Below are positions 24,110 through 36,770 of a DNA stretch of 64,000 nt, piece by piece. Position 1 is the first letter of the stretch; each line of letters opens with the position of its first letter. A model generated the notes under the pieces. It worked only from the letters and a program-made list of their open reading frames with translations. It was not told the DNA's origin and searched no databases. Origin of the DNA: Blasia pusilla (lineage: Eukaryota; Marchantiophyta; Marchantiopsida; Blasiales). The translations under genes and the position numbers were made by a program. Location: contig CM114273.1 in NCBI GenBank assembly GCA_050084515.1, forward strand, positions 4,092,001-4,156,000. Reading direction: 5' to 3'.

Positions 24110-25620
24110 TTTGGGATGAGAGAGACTAAAGAGATCTTTATGCTCTTATAGTGTGAGCACATTATGATCTTTATGATTTCGATGTTTGTGAAAGAGGAAG
24201 AGCTCAGGCTTTGGGAGGTGGAAGGGCTTCCTAAGTTCTCGCAGTTCATGCCCGTGCTCGCGATGCTTCAGGTTGATGGAGTGGAACGGATGGATGGAGC
24301 TGATATTGGAGGCCTCAGTTGACAGCTTGTGGGAGTTCAAAGATCACACGCGAAGAAAGAACTCAACGTGAAGACCCACCTAGCCAGACAACCAGAGCTC
24401 ATCAACTAAATCAAGCGTGTGAAGAAATTCCTGAGAAGCGATGGAAAATCCAGAGCTCATCAACCAACTACGGGTGTGAGGAGTTCAGGAGAAGAGAGAT
24501 GGAAAGACAGCCCGGCGTTACGTTCGCAGACAACGAAGACTCCAGCACGTGGATAATGCTTATGCAGAAAAGGAAAAAAATCACGAACACACATCGCGGA
24601 AGCCCTGCGGAATAGGCAAATGTATGTATCTTTCCCTTAGTTGAAGAGGTTGATCAGGCGCAGCAGTTGTTCCTGGTTTGGAAGCTTCGGAAGTTGCAAT
24701 CATCGGAGCACAACTATTATCAAACTAACGAGGATTAGACCCCGCGAAGGAAAGTCGAAGGCAAGCAGATCTGGTGGGATTGCAGATACTCCAAGAATAC
24801 ACGAGAACTGCACAAAATTCAGGACTCAATACAGATGGACAGTCATCGTAAGGGAAAGCTGAAGGAAATGAGATATAATGGAATTGCACCAAGTCAAGAA
24901 AAAGGACGGAAGAAAGCCTAGATGACTCAGACAGAGTGTGAAATGTAGCCAAGTGGTGCTGTCTAATGGCGCGGTACTTCAAGCTGAAATAATAGTGAGG
25001 CCAGCATTTCTAGACCAAGTGAGAAAACATACGCATGTAATGGGGGAGACGAACATCGAAAAAAAGTTAGTGTCACAGTCTACAGTCTATAACGCATTCA
25101 GTGAGAATTAAAATTTACACCCCATCAGTTATACACCCCACCTGTTTGACTGAATGTTATTTGGCTGCTTGCAAGTGTGTCCCAACGATGGATCGATTGA
25201 TGCTGTTGCAACCGGAAATTTCGGGGGAAGCTGGAATGGTTACTCTCAGTGAGAGAGATCTCTTTGATCTCCGGTGCGCGTTTCTGCAGAGCTGCACCAA
25301 CCACAATTTTTGCCCTCCCGAACTCTCTCTGACATTGGTGGAATAACAGGAGAAATCCGTTACCAGCAAACCATTCGTGAGTGGCCCAATCCAGTTCAAC
25401 CAACACCTGTAGATCGGAGAGAACTAACTTCAGAGATTGAACAGTGCGGGATTGTGATGTTGTATGGGGGGTAGAAAATCCATATGTCACGAGAAGACTT
25501 GAAATCACGGAGAAAGAAACAGAGACCACGGAGGACAGTCATCACTCTGCGCTCAAAAATTATTCCAGATGTGTCCACAAGAGCCCCACCCTTCGAATGC
25601 AAAAGGAAACGGGAGAGCGA
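24110..25620. repeat. Repeat unit C, copy C2
   Basis: Second copy of C, between A2 and A3. It matches C1 with indels, including extra bases near 24360-24420 and 24930-24960. Confidence 0.85.
25125..25529 (-). pseudogene. Longest coding-like frame of unit C (C2)
   Basis: This 134-residue minus frame reads LLVTYGFSTPHTTSQSR, then LVELDWATHEWFAG, FHQCQREFGRAKIVV and LQKRAPEIKEIS. C1 carries the same protein text in two frames, so C2 keeps the older reading there. No known family was recognised and no start or splice site is convincing. Best read as a relic of a captured or ancestral gene within the repeat. Confidence 0.25.
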
Positions 25621-27955
25621 AATTACAGCCGAGCGTTCTTGGCACGTCGTAGATCTGCACCAGCGTGGTCGTCCATTCTAAACTTGCAAAATACTATACC
25701 TCAACAGAGTCGGCACTTACGTATGCGTACGCAATCCAGAATCAAATAGAATGGACGATCCACAGGGGTGCAGATGACAAGTAACTCAGGACCGAAAGGA
25801 AGTTGGCTGGAGAGAAGATGGAGGACGTGCAAGAGATATCATGAGCTGTGGCTCTATGCCAGAGATAGCAAACTTACTGCAGGTCTCTCCTCTTTCTATT
25901 CATTCTCTCTTTGCAAGCTACGTACAGCTACGGAAATAAGTCATGAGAGAGAATGCATGCATCCGGAAACACACTCAAGCGCGCGAGTTTACCAGCCACA
26001 CAAGTCCCAGATATGGAACCTTGTTCCCTGTAAGCGTTGTGAATATTTTATTGCATGTCCGAAGGTACATGAAGTCATTCCCATGTGCAAACATACGCAA
26101 ATCAACGCACAGAGACGTGACGATGTTTCTTCTTAACAGAACCGGTAATTATTTTGCTGGGGCATTGTCTTTCTAAGGTAGGCAGCAGTCTTCTTGAGAG
26201 CGTACTTGTCGACTTCAACCAGCAATTCTTGTGACAGTAATGGCCCTCTCGAATTCAGCCCACTCCTTTCTTCCTTCCTTCCGCACTCGTGGACCGAATT
26301 CGCGAGGGCCAGTCCTGTCACAAACATCAGGTTCAAGGGGACGGCAATCTAGTCATCGAATACCACTCCAGCGGCGAAATATGTCTCATCTAAATTCGCA
26401 ACGGCACCTGAGCTGAGACACAGACGGAAGGATTCATTCCAAAGCAGGAGAACCGCCTCGAATCTCAGCAAGAGCATATGATAGAGCAGGACTCCCGAGT
26501 CTACACCCGAGAGGCCCTCGAATCCCAAGCGCTAGCCATTGGAGCAGATCCAAAGCTGTAGACATCCACTCATGAAAACTCAGAGTGGGGCCCGTGAAAA
26601 CACTCCTCATTCGGCTGAGACGCGAGCTTTCGGATATCCTCCCAAAAGCAATGGAATGGAATCAGGAGGTGGGATTCATCCTTGAACAGCCATCCGATTC
26701 GGCTGAGACGCGAGCTTTCGGAAGCCATTGGAATCACGAGAATCCTTGCTTGCATCCTTCCACATGGTGCGATCAAGCACCTAAGTCGCCAGAATGACGC
26801 TTTGACCGGGAGAGCCATTAATGCCTCATACATCAACATGTGAAGATCATTTAGGGTCATAAGATTTTTTCTAACCCAAGCCTCGCTGGATTTCCACTCT
26901 CTTCTTTGAAAACCCAACTCCTCCTGCTGGAAAGAAAAATCAAAGTAAGTCAGAACTAATCCAAAAGGAAATAGCACTATTCTAAATCAATGAGGGTTGA
27001 TTCACGTAAAGCAAAGAAATAAAGAAATAAACATACTTGCTTGCAAACAAATATCACCATCTACCCATAAACAAAAGATTCAACGCTCCCCAAAACTCTG
27101 GATCTGTCTAATACATCTCTGTAGGGTTAGCGAGATGAGTCTCCCTACCAAGAAAGAGGGAGCTTGAAGAGACCCAAATGAAGACCTCGATACTATGGCA
27201 TGAGGGAGAGGGAACTTGTTTTTATATCTTTAGGGATTAGGTAGAGAGAGGTGTCTGCCTTAGGGCTTACGTAGAGAGTTTAACATTCATCCTTAGGGCT
27301 TACGTGGACGCCCTTCCTTAGTAGCCGCATAAGTATAAATACTTTAGGTTTAGTTAGATAATTAGGAGTGCTACGTTTGGATGCAAAGTTAACTAAGTAT
27401 CAAAGTGTAACCCATAAATTGGGCTAATCCCAACACCTTGAGAGGTTATATAACATGAAAATTTAGGGAAAATTAGGCATGTAACCTATCCACATCCTTG
27501 AAAAAAACTATTCTTATTATTATTATACCAACTTAACGTTTAGAAAAATTATATGGCTCATAGTTGGCTTGGAAACCTATTATACTAAAAAATGTAAGGA
27601 GAATCTTAAAAAAGAAATGCTCTTTAGATTTTATATATTTGCTCCACACTTTGCTCAAATTTCTATAACATATAATTTTCCATAGGATCCCTTGAGCCAT
27701 AATTATGAATTTCTATCCAAATTTAGAAGAATGTTTAGGGACCATTTCTTAAGCTTAGAGTGATTTCATCTATTTCTTACATAAATAACCTACTGATAAC
27801 TAATGTGGTGGAAATTGGGCTTCTCTTAGGTGGGATAGCTCTTTCAATAATATTTATGCCTCCTTGGTTGGTTTTGTCTCTAGGAAGTGTATTTGGTGAA
27901 AAAAATCCTTGGTATATAGGGCTTTCCTATGTGAAAAAGACATAAATTTCACATA
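25620..27955. repeat. Large repeat unit A, copy A3
   Basis: Matches A2's head and middle part at an offset of about 5.6 kb, then ends in AT-rich DNA. It has an insert at 26697-26722 that is an exact 26-bp copy of 26609-26634 (attcggctgagacgcgagct...), absent from A2 and A4. The M3 middle part runs to about 27950. Confidence 0.85.
26229..26323. repeat. Shared inverted repeat, A3 copy
   Basis: Arms 26229-26256 and 26296-26323. The spacer is longer than in A2 and A4 because of an extra cttccttc-like stretch. The direct-orientation relative lies near 26811, with its first bases changed. Confidence 0.8.
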
Positions 27956-28356
27956 CATCACTAAAACTAATTCTTATCTTTTCCCCAAGTTTCCTATTAA
28001 TAAAATTCCATGGAAACTATTGTAGATTCTATATTCTATGCCTAATCCCAACGTCATCATGATTTAAAGGGTATTTTATTTCTCTCGGATATTTTTTCTA
28101 CCAATCTATGTTGTTAAACTCTCTATTATTAGACTAAATGGTAAAGATCTAATAATCACCATCACAATTCCTGTCAATAAAAAATGATGGAAAAAAATTT
28201 GTATTGATGATTATTATGCATCTCATGATCCATAATCTTATGCTCTAGTTAAAATAACCTAAACCTTCTTCAACATCATGATCATTTTAGGGGTCATACA
28301 TTTCATTCCTTCAATCTCTTTCTAGACACCCATCAATTAAATCCCTTATACGGCTT

Positions 28357-28388
28357 AGATTGGATAATCCTGGGGCATTATCCAATCT
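28357..28388. repeat. Perfect inverted repeat, 12-bp arms, 8-nt loop
   Basis: agattggataat at 28357-28368 pairs exactly with attatccaatct at 28377-28388. It lies in AT-rich spacer with no neighbouring gene. Confidence 0.85.
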
Positions 28389-29366
28389 TGGAATATTTAA
28401 GCTAAACATCTTCATGACATCCACATGTTTAGCATTAATGAATTATTTCTCAATTTTATCCACAATAATCTTACTCTACTCTCATCTATTTCTACATATT
28501 AAGGATAAAAGTTTTTATCTACGCATTTTGTGAGTGGAAATTATTTTTCCCCCTAATATATAATCTCAATTGCTGTATTTTTTCCCACGAAGATAATATT
28601 ATTCGCTCCTTTTTATAGTCACTTCCCCGTATAAAACACATAATTGGTCTTGTTCATAAGTATGTCTAAGAAGAGTTTTTTAGCATTTACATGTAAGTTA
28701 AAGCCATTGCGAGCACTTTATGAGGTATTTTAGCTCAATTTTTAATGACTTCTCTAAAAAATTCCAAAAGAGAAAAAATTTCCTATACTCTGTGGAAAAG
28801 TGGGGGAGTTGAACTTAAAAAATTTATAGGGAAGACATGAAGTCTCCCTAATTCCGAACATGAAGAAAAATTGCTTAGAAGAAATGGCATCCAAAAATTT
28901 CTCTAAATTTAAATTACAATTCATGGATTTTAGCTTTAGGTTTATTCGGATTTATGGATTAAATGGAAAATTACATGCCATGTCAAACATGATATATGTT
29001 GAAATGACATCCGAATTTCTATGAAAGACTACAATGAATTGTTTTCCCTAATCTCTAAACGAAAGAGAGTTTCCCACTTATCCTATATGTAACCTTAAGA
29101 TGAATATTGACTCTTAGAACCTAAGAGTCGTAACTGATTGAGTTTCCTCCTCATATATACCTACTTTTTCATGTTGTCCTTCCAATTTTGGGATATCCTG
29201 ATTATTTTGAGGTATAGCAACAAGGACAACTATGGGTAGAGCTTAAGGAAGAAATTACATTTAAAAGAATGGATTGTAAATATCCCGTTCCTATTATAGT
29301 TATTTTCTTTAAGCATGTCGACAGAAAATGCTTCATTGGATTTTTGGAAGGGATTAATCTGAATTT

Positions 29367-29433
29367 TTGGATTTGGTCGTTATATGTGTGGAGAAGCTAT
29401 ACACTTCTCCACACATATAACGACCAAATCCAA
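29367..29433. repeat. Perfect inverted repeat, 30-bp arms, 7-nt loop
   Basis: The left arm 29367-29396 (starting ttggatttggtcg) is the exact reverse complement of 29404-29433. The loop is ctataca. This is the strongest hairpin in the window. It is too short for most MITEs, no target-site duplication was seen, and it is not followed by a T-run. Confidence 0.9.
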
Positions 29434-30466
29434 GTTTTAAATCCAAAGCTAGCCTCCACTGATATCACGAACCAAATCTCTTAACACACTATCCAAACAT
29501 GACATTTACACACTTTTGGAAACCACTCAATGGGGCCACCGGTCATGTCCACGGATTAGACCTAAAAATGCCCTACATATGGTCCCACTCAAGGTTAGCT
29601 TTTGGAAGTAAGTCTAAACCCTAAATATGCTTCATCCCAACTGAAATAAGAATATTGAAATTTTCCTATTTCATCCCAACTGGAGATGCCCAAACCTAAA
29701 TACGAGCTTTATAAATGGAAGCCCTTGTGTCCTACATTCTATTGCGTCTTCAAGCTCCATTTACTTGTTATGGGAGAAAACGTATAGGGATAAGGTTTTT
29801 GGTTTGCTTTTTGGGATTCTTACAATAGTTTGCTGTCCATTTCTTGGTTTGATTAGTTGGAGTCTGCCTCGTTTGGAGATTCCCTTACTTCTTGGATCTT
29901 TACACCTCTTCTACTCCTGAATTAGGGATGTTTCTAATCTTTACTTTTATCGTCATAACAAAAGGTTCCAAAGACTCATAACAAAAGGTTCCAAAGAACC
30001 TGTCCGACCATCACATCTTATTATTTGTGCTTCATATTTGAATTATTTCTGTTTTAGACCTGTCTATGGACTCTATCAATGGAAGGATTAAAGAGTTTCT
30101 CATTCCAAGATATTTGCTTAGGTGTATCTCTCATATGCGAGAGATACCATGGGTGTCGCTCTATGCTATAGATAGCAAACTTAGTGCAGGTCTCTCCTTG
30201 CAAGATACGTACAACTACGGAAATAAGTGTGAGAGAGAATCCATGCATCCGGAAACACGCTCAAGCGCGAAGAAGATATGGAACCATGTTCTCTGTAAGC
30301 CTTGTGAAAATTTTATTGTCTGCCCGAAGTAACATCAAGATCATTCACATGTTCAAACATACGCAAATCAACGCACAGAGGGTCACGATGTTTCTTCACA
30401 GAGTGTGAAGAGAACCGGTAATTTCTAGGGTTTTCAGCATTCTTCTTGAGAGCGTACTTGTCGACC

Positions 30467-30760
30467 TCAACCAGGAATTCTTGTGACGGTAATGGCCCTC
30501 CCGAATTCAGCCCACTCCTTTCTTCCGCACTCGTGGACCGAATTCGCGAAGGCCACTTCCGTCACAAACATCAGGTTCCAGGGGACTGCAATCTCGTCAT
30601 CGAATACCACTCCAGCGCCGAAATATGTCTCATCTAAGTTCGCAAGGGCACCTGAGCTGAGACACAGACGGAAGGATTCATTCCAAAGCAGGAGAACTGC
30701 CTCGAATCTCAGCAAGAGCAGGACTCCTGAGTATACACCCGAGAGGGCCTCGAATCCCAA
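30467..30760 (-). pseudogene. Best-preserved minus-strand frame of unit A (A4)
   Basis: This 97-residue frame reads FEALSGVYSGVLLLLRFE, ALANLDETYFGAGVVFDDE, then PWNLMFVTEVAFANSVHECG and AEFGRAITVTRIPG. A2, A3 and A5 carry the same core with scattered stops and changes, and A1 is more decayed. Part of the frame (FANSV...EFGRAITV) lies over the shared inverted repeat at 30481-30567. Upstream on the same strand another piece reads YEALMALPNKASF, with a stop in A4. No family was recognised. Confidence 0.3.
30481..30567. repeat. Shared inverted repeat, A4 copy
   Basis: Arms 30481-30508 and 30540-30567 match at 24 of 28 positions around a 31-nt spacer. This is the best-matched pair of arms I checked in full. 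A direct-orientation relative (ttcgggagagccattaatg) lies at about 31000. Confidence 0.85.
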
Positions 30761-31929
30761 GCGCTAGCCATTTGAGCAGATCCAAAGCTGTAGACATCCA
30801 CTCTTGAGAACTAAGAGTGGGGCCCGTGAAAACACTCCTCATTCGGCTGAGACGCGAGCTTCCGGATATCCTCCCAAAAGCAATGGAATGGAATCAGGAG
30901 GTGGGCTTCATCCTTGAACATCCATTCGCCATGAGAATCCTTTCTTGCATCCTTCCACAGGGTGCGATCAAGCACCTACGCCGCTAGAATGACGCTTTGT
31001 TCGGGAGAGCCATTAATGCCTCATACATCAACATCAACATGTCAAGATCATTTAGGGCCATAAGGTTTTTTTCCCAACCCAACTCTTGCTGGATTTCCAT
31101 TCTGCTCTTTGAAAACCTGAAAACCAGCTCATGCTGGAAAGAAAAATCAAAGCAAGTGAGAACTCATCTCCAAAAGAAAATATTTTCCCCATAACTCTCC
31201 ATCTGGAAGAGACCCGAATGAAGCTCTTCAATACACTATGAGGGAGAGGGAACTTGTTTTTATAATGACCTTAAGGGGCGGCCATCTTAAGTGTAGGGAT
31301 TAGGTTGAGACAGCTTTGTGCCTTAGGGCTTACTTTGAGAGTTTATCATCATCCTTGGACTCTCCTCCCTAGTAGCCTCGAGGAGGAGGAGGCTTGTGAA
31401 GTATAAATACTTTAGCTTTAGTCCCTCGGAGTTAGATAATTAGTATGAGAGTGCTATGTTTGGATGCAAAGTTAACTAAGTATGAAAGTGTAACCCATAA
31501 GTTTAGTTAATCCCAAAATCTTAAAAGGTTATATTCTATTAAAATTTAGAAAAAATTAGGCATATAACTTATTCTCTTCCTTGAAAAAAATATTATTATT
31601 ACTATACCAACCTCACGTTTAGATAAATTATATGGCTCATAGTTGGCTTGGAAATCTATTACACTAAAAATTGTGAGGAGAATCTTTAAAAAGAAATGTA
31701 TGTGTAATCACTTTTACGTAAAGGCTCTTTAGATATTTGCGTCACATTTAGCAAGTTTCTATAGAATTCAATTTTCCATACGGTCCCTTAAGCCATAATT
31801 TTGAATTTTCTATCGAAATTTAGAAGAATGTTTAGAGACCATTTCTTAAGATTAGAGTGATTTCATGTGGTGGAAATTGGGCTTCTCCTTAGAGGTATAG
31901 CTCTTTAAATAATATTTATGCCGCCTTAG

Positions 31930-33100
31930 TAGGTTTTTTCTTGGTAGTTCCTTGGTATGGTTGCCTAAAAATCTTCTAAATGTACATTGAACTTCTAAAT
32001 TTTGGCTTAAATCAGGTTTGGCTTTATGGACCGTATGGTAAATAAGATTCTAAAAAAAGTATGTTTACCACTGTTTAATAATTTTTTCCTTGAATGATTG
32101 CTATGAGAAAGTTTCTCCACCAAATGAAGTAACTTTTTCCCATATATCCTTTCTAACAATTTGAAAAAATCTGAAAATCTAAACAACCTATGCTCATGTC
32201 CTTTCTTATAATATGTATCTCTAAATTCTTAAAAAACTAGTGAGGATCTATGAGATATTATTACTATGAGAAGGTATGGCCTCCAATCCAACTTGGAATC
32301 ATTCATTTGAAAGAAACATATCATTCCAAAATGTAGTTTTCTATTTTTGAATTCCATTTTAGTGAACTTGAAATGTTTGTTAAATTCTCTCTTAATTTTT
32401 TCTCTAGAAAGTAGCCTTAAACAAGAAGAGATTAGATCAACTATGAGTTTATCTAGTCTCCTTTACACACCAAACCTAAGTTTTCCATCCTAACCTAATC
32501 TCACCATAATCTAATCTCCTTTACACACCAAACCTTAGTTTTCCATCCTAACCTAATCTCACCAATATCTAATCTCCTTTACACACCAAACCTAACTTTT
32601 CCATCCTAACCTAATCTCACCAATGTAGATCCAACCTCAAGTTTATCATAACAGTTCATGTACGTAAACTATATGTTTGCACGTCTGCAAAATGATAGTC
32701 CGATAATACCAGTTTTCCTAAGAATAAGGAACTCCAGTTTCAGGGCTTTCTTGTACGTAAACTAAATGTTTGCACCTCAGAATGATGGCATGCAAGAAAA
32801 TTGCCAGCATTTACAGGGAACAAGCTTCCATAGTTCCATAGCACCAGCATCCGTCGATCCATTGCCTTAGCGATTTGGAACGAAACTACAAGCTCTAAGA
32901 GAAAACTCTTACCGGCCGAAAAAGTAGGTGGAGTTTAGTATTACTCACGGTCTGCCATTCACACTACATGTGTTTTCGATTCTCATACTCTTTTTTTTGT
33001 CAATGTTCTTCTCCCCCATTAGATGCGTATCTTTTCTCACTTCTTCAACAAATTATCATATGATTATTATTTCAACATAAAATGCTACGTCAGAAACTAA
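31930..33100. other. AT-rich spacer with a minisatellite
   Basis: Apart from the 58-bp tandem array at 32451-32627, nothing was recognised here. Confidence 0.5.
32451..32627. repeat. Three-copy tandem repeat of 58 bp
   Basis: The phrase ctttacacaccaaacct starts at 32461, 32519 and 32577. Each is followed by ttttccatcctaacctaatc and tcacca. The copies differ at only a few bases, so this is a young array compared with the other repeats here. Confidence 0.95.
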
Positions 33101-35227
33101 TATTTGTTCCATTGTAGTAAGTCATATGTTGGAGTAGCTCCGGTAACCACATACCAATCTATACATGGAGTGTTGAGAAGAATGACTCTTCTCAACAGAT
33201 CTTTGGGATTTCTTATAGCCTCTATAATTTTGAGGAGTACCAGATCGAACAGCTTCTCTTCTTCTCCACTATCATTGATGATGAGTTAATCCAGAATGGA
33301 CGTCATGAACGCACTCGCTCATCTTGATCGCTTACAACTGATCTTTCTGAGAGCTGATTTTTTTCTAGTGATTTTGGAAGTATAGAGGAGAGATTATTTC
33401 TTGATCTATGATCTATAGAGCTCCAAGGGATTCAACTCTGCCCCCTCTACCCTTTTTGTGTGCTTCCTTTCGAAGAGATGTCCTTTTGCAGAGGTTCTTA
33501 GGAAATGATAGTTTCTAAGCCCTCATGATCTTGGAGTGGAGCTACAGCTTATGATTCTGGACATCTATGAGCTGCACACGCTAGTTTTCTTAGAAGATCT
33601 TATACATAACCTACTAGAGGCCAAATCTAACACACCACCAGATATGGAATAACTCCAAATGGGAAGTATTCCAATGAGAGAATTGTAGTAGTCATTTAAT
33701 ATTCTTGAGAGTTACATATACATGTCAAAATTCCTTTTGCGTTTTCAATTTGAGAAAAGAGAACTATACTCAAAGGGGAGTGAGTTCCATAAGCATAAAC
33801 AGAGGTGTCCCATGCCCCTGAGAGACAATCTGTGTTTGTAATCTCATTGTCTAGGATATAAGAAAGAGTCAATCTTAAGCAATATAATGAATGCCCACAA
33901 TGACTATAACTAGTAGCTTTCAAGAGAGATCCTAAGAATCCTCTACCAAAGAATTATTAGGGGTTATCGTGTGGGTGACATAAGAGTTACGAAGATGCTT
34001 AGCTAGTGGGTGCATTCTCAATTGAGTTTATGGATCTTCTTTTGCCAACATAGGGTGAATGAACTAAGATGCTCCTTTTGCTTTTCATGTCACCATATAA
34101 ACTCTTCTGCAGGGAGCTATATGTGGATGGTATCTAACTGGATAGGTTTTCACTGTACACAGATTGTGATTGAGAATTCTAAGAAGTGTAAAGGGTGTAG
34201 GGCATGACTTACACAAGTATTCTTGTAAAAATTAGATGGGCCTCTTCATTGTGCAAGAAACATGTTACCAAGAGGAGTCCAATTCTTGGATAGAACCGTT
34301 TATAGAATGGTATTACCTTATGCTCTTTTGCCTTCACACAATTCTGTGGCCTCCAACAACATACCTTCGGGTCTACTAGATTCATCTTCTTATAAACTCT
34401 TCCGAGAAATAGGAATTTTGGGTAGAAGAAGGAAAGGAGCTAGATTTCTGAATTTCTCTACTGGGGCTTGCAAACTCAATGGAGAACATGAAAAAAATTG
34501 AAGGGGGCATTCATGTATAGTAGGAATCAAACTAAGCTAAGGGTTGGGTGTTAGAGACTTACCTGAAACTTTATGGAGACAAAGGAGACATTGGTGTCTC
34601 ATGTTTGCGTGGCAAGAGATCTACTTTCTTGGTGCACTAAATTCTTTGCTATCTCTCAAAATCGATGAGTAGATATTGGTGCTTACTTCCATCTTGAACA
34701 CAAACTGAGTATCCACCCCAAGACAGGACTTGCCATACTGGTAGGGTACGAAGTGCTTTAAGAATTTCTTATATGGAACAAATTTGCAAGCATGAATCAG
34801 CCATGAGAGTGTGTCGCCATCAGCGAGAAGTCAGTAGTGGTAATGTGATGCTTTCACTTTTACTGTTGAAAAACTCATCACATGAATGTGACTCCAAGGA
34901 AACTAGAAACTTCACAAAATCTCGTGTCATTTCTCTTAGCAGAGAGAAATTCTAACAGAACATGATTCATTAGACCTGTTAGATAAGGGAGTAAAATCCA
35001 GAATTGGACTGTGAAAGTCACCACGTGGAACACTTAACCAGCAGAGACGGAAAAAAATCTTGTGAGGAGAGACTTAAATATATGGCAGTCTTTAGAAGTC
35101 TTCAACCTTGTTCTCTTTGGCACATAATTTTGGCACTCATAGCAGATCTAAACGACTCATTTCCTGCCATCTCACCCATACCAAACCCGTGGGACACTTC
35201 TCAACTTGAAATCCTCATGAAATATAC
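33100..35227. other. Spacer or decayed 5' part of the plus-strand copia element
   Basis: Short open frames on both strands, none with a motif I can name. From its position it could hold the gag and integrase core of the element at 35228-37430, but I could not read them. A perfect 11-bp inverted repeat lies at 33171-33197. Confidence 0.4.
33171..33197. repeat. Perfect inverted repeat, 11-bp arms, 5-nt loop
   Basis: tgttgagaaga at 33171-33181 pairs with tcttctcaaca at 33187-33197. Confidence 0.8.
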
Positions 35228-36159
35228 GTGATTAAAACAGGCCAGAATATTTTCCAAGGCTCTCTTTCAGAGGCTTTGGTTGAACCGAGGGATCATCGGG
35301 GGCAGTTGAATCAGTGGAGGATCCTCGATAGCAATGATATTCATTCTACTAGCTTCTTGGACCTCCTGCACTGCTTCGATAATAGTTATTGGGGTGAAGC
35401 TTTGGTCACTGCTAATTATTTGCAAAATCGTCTTCAGAGCAAAGCATTGCCACTTTCCAAAACACCCTATGAATTATGGTCTAATCGTAAACCAGTGTTA
35501 TCTCATCTTCGTATTTTTGGAAGCCCTGCATTTGCTAAAATCAAAGCTGGATTTTCGCACGGAGAAATGCATTTTCCTTGGTTACATTGACCAAAGCTAT
35601 CATTCTTTCCCGTGATGCTGTAGTTCATGAAGATCAGACCACTCCATCTTTCGCTTCTTAAGATCTGGCTATCAGATCTGATCCTCTATTTTTCCCGCTC
35701 ATCCCCTAATCCTCAAACTTCCTTGCCTATTCCTGCTACTTCCCCGATTATTCCCTCAGTGGGAACTCCCTCTCCTTCCATGTCATCTTCAACCTCTTTC
35801 AAGTCCGCCACAGCCAGAGGCTATGCCTTCACCAACGGTCTCTTCCAGTGCACACCCCGTACCTGGTCATGGGCGTACCCATCTTTATTATGAAAGAAGA
35901 AAATGAGCTCCTACTCCTCCTCTTGCTCAAAGAAAAAGTCCTGGCATTACTCGGGCTGAAGCATTACGATGCACTTATTGAAGCTGAGAAGAACAAGAAG
36001 CGAGCTGCAGAGAAGTGTTGGGCCTTGCTCTCTTCTACTAGTTCTTTTCTTGAACTCCAATCTTATGAAGAGGCTATCTCTGCATCTGAATCTTCACATT
36101 GGAAGGCTTCCATTTCTGTTGAACTTCAGAATATGGCTTGGACTTTGGTTCCCCTTCCT

Positions 36160-36190
36160 CCTAATCAAAGCCAACTGTGCTTTGATTAGG
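36160..36190. repeat. Perfect inverted repeat, 12-bp arms, 7-nt loop
   Basis: cctaatcaaagc at 36160-36171 pairs with gctttgattagg at 36179-36190. It lies within the copia reverse transcriptase region and breaks the reading frame just before the RT core. Confidence 0.85.
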
Positions 36191-36770
36191 GTTGGCTGCC
36201 GTTGGGATTTTAAATTAAACCTCATGTGGATGGCACCATCCATAAGTACAAAGCCCGTCTGGTTGCTAAAGGATTTACTCAAGTTCTTGATCTTGATTAT
36301 GACGAGACCTTTTCTCCTACTGTTAAACTTCAATCTCTTTGCCATCGCTGCTTATTTCAACCCGGACTTACATCAATTAGATGTAATGGCTGCTCTCTAC
36401 ATGGTCTTTCCTCCAGGCTTGCCAGTTCCCCATAATAATTGGTCTGCCTTCTCGAAAGGTCCATTTATGGTTTGAAGCAATCAGCCCGTATGTGGTATGA
36501 AGCCCGTATGTGGTATGAACGCTGTTACTATGTTTTACTAGACATTGGTTTTGTGAGCTGACTCTAATATTTACATTGTGAATTTTCTGATATGCTCCAG
36601 TTCTGCGCTGCTTCATTTTGTCAAAACGAAGCTCCGCCAAGAGTTTGAAATGATTTATCATGTTCTGGGAATTCATATAAACAAACCGAGAAGAAGGATG
36701 GATCAGGCTCAACTAGACGACTTACATCACGAACAAACTCAAACCTATCTCCACTCCCTTTGATTTTGGT

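Larger units (their letters stand above)
20020..24110. repeat. Large repeat unit A, copy A2 (composite)
   Basis: The head (20020-21300) matches A3 and A4. The middle part M2 (21300-22335) matches M3 (26940-27850) and M4 (31150-31920). From 22337 it switches to the T tail found in A1. M and T are themselves related: both contain gtgatttcatct and gtggaaattgggctt. A2 therefore carries two diverged tails in a row. Relative to A1 the end of T2 also contains about 110 extra bases (23985-24100). Confidence 0.8.
27955..30130. other. AT-rich spacer between A3 and A4
   Basis: No gene or transposon motif was recognised. It contains two perfect inverted repeats (28357-28388 and 29367-29433) and a short tandem duplication at 29955-29998 (ataacaaaaggttccaaag twice). 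Confidence 0.5.
30130..31930. repeat. Large repeat unit A, copy A4
   Basis: Homology starts at atgcgagagatacc near 30134, so the first 500 bp of A (the cgttcttggca block) are missing. It then follows A2/A3 to about 31920 and breaks off within the M part. The bases just before the left edge (gtatctctc at 30124) fold back on gagagatac at 30139, so the junction itself is a small inverted repeat. Confidence 0.8.

Noticed and set aside
32451-32627. CRISPR-like array
   Set aside because: Direct repeats are contiguous with no unique spacers; it is an ordinary tandem repeat in eukaryotic DNA.
34010-34207. Possible RNase H or integrase piece of the second copia element
   Set aside because: A few residues look suggestive, but no ordered set of motifs could be read, so it is left as spacer.
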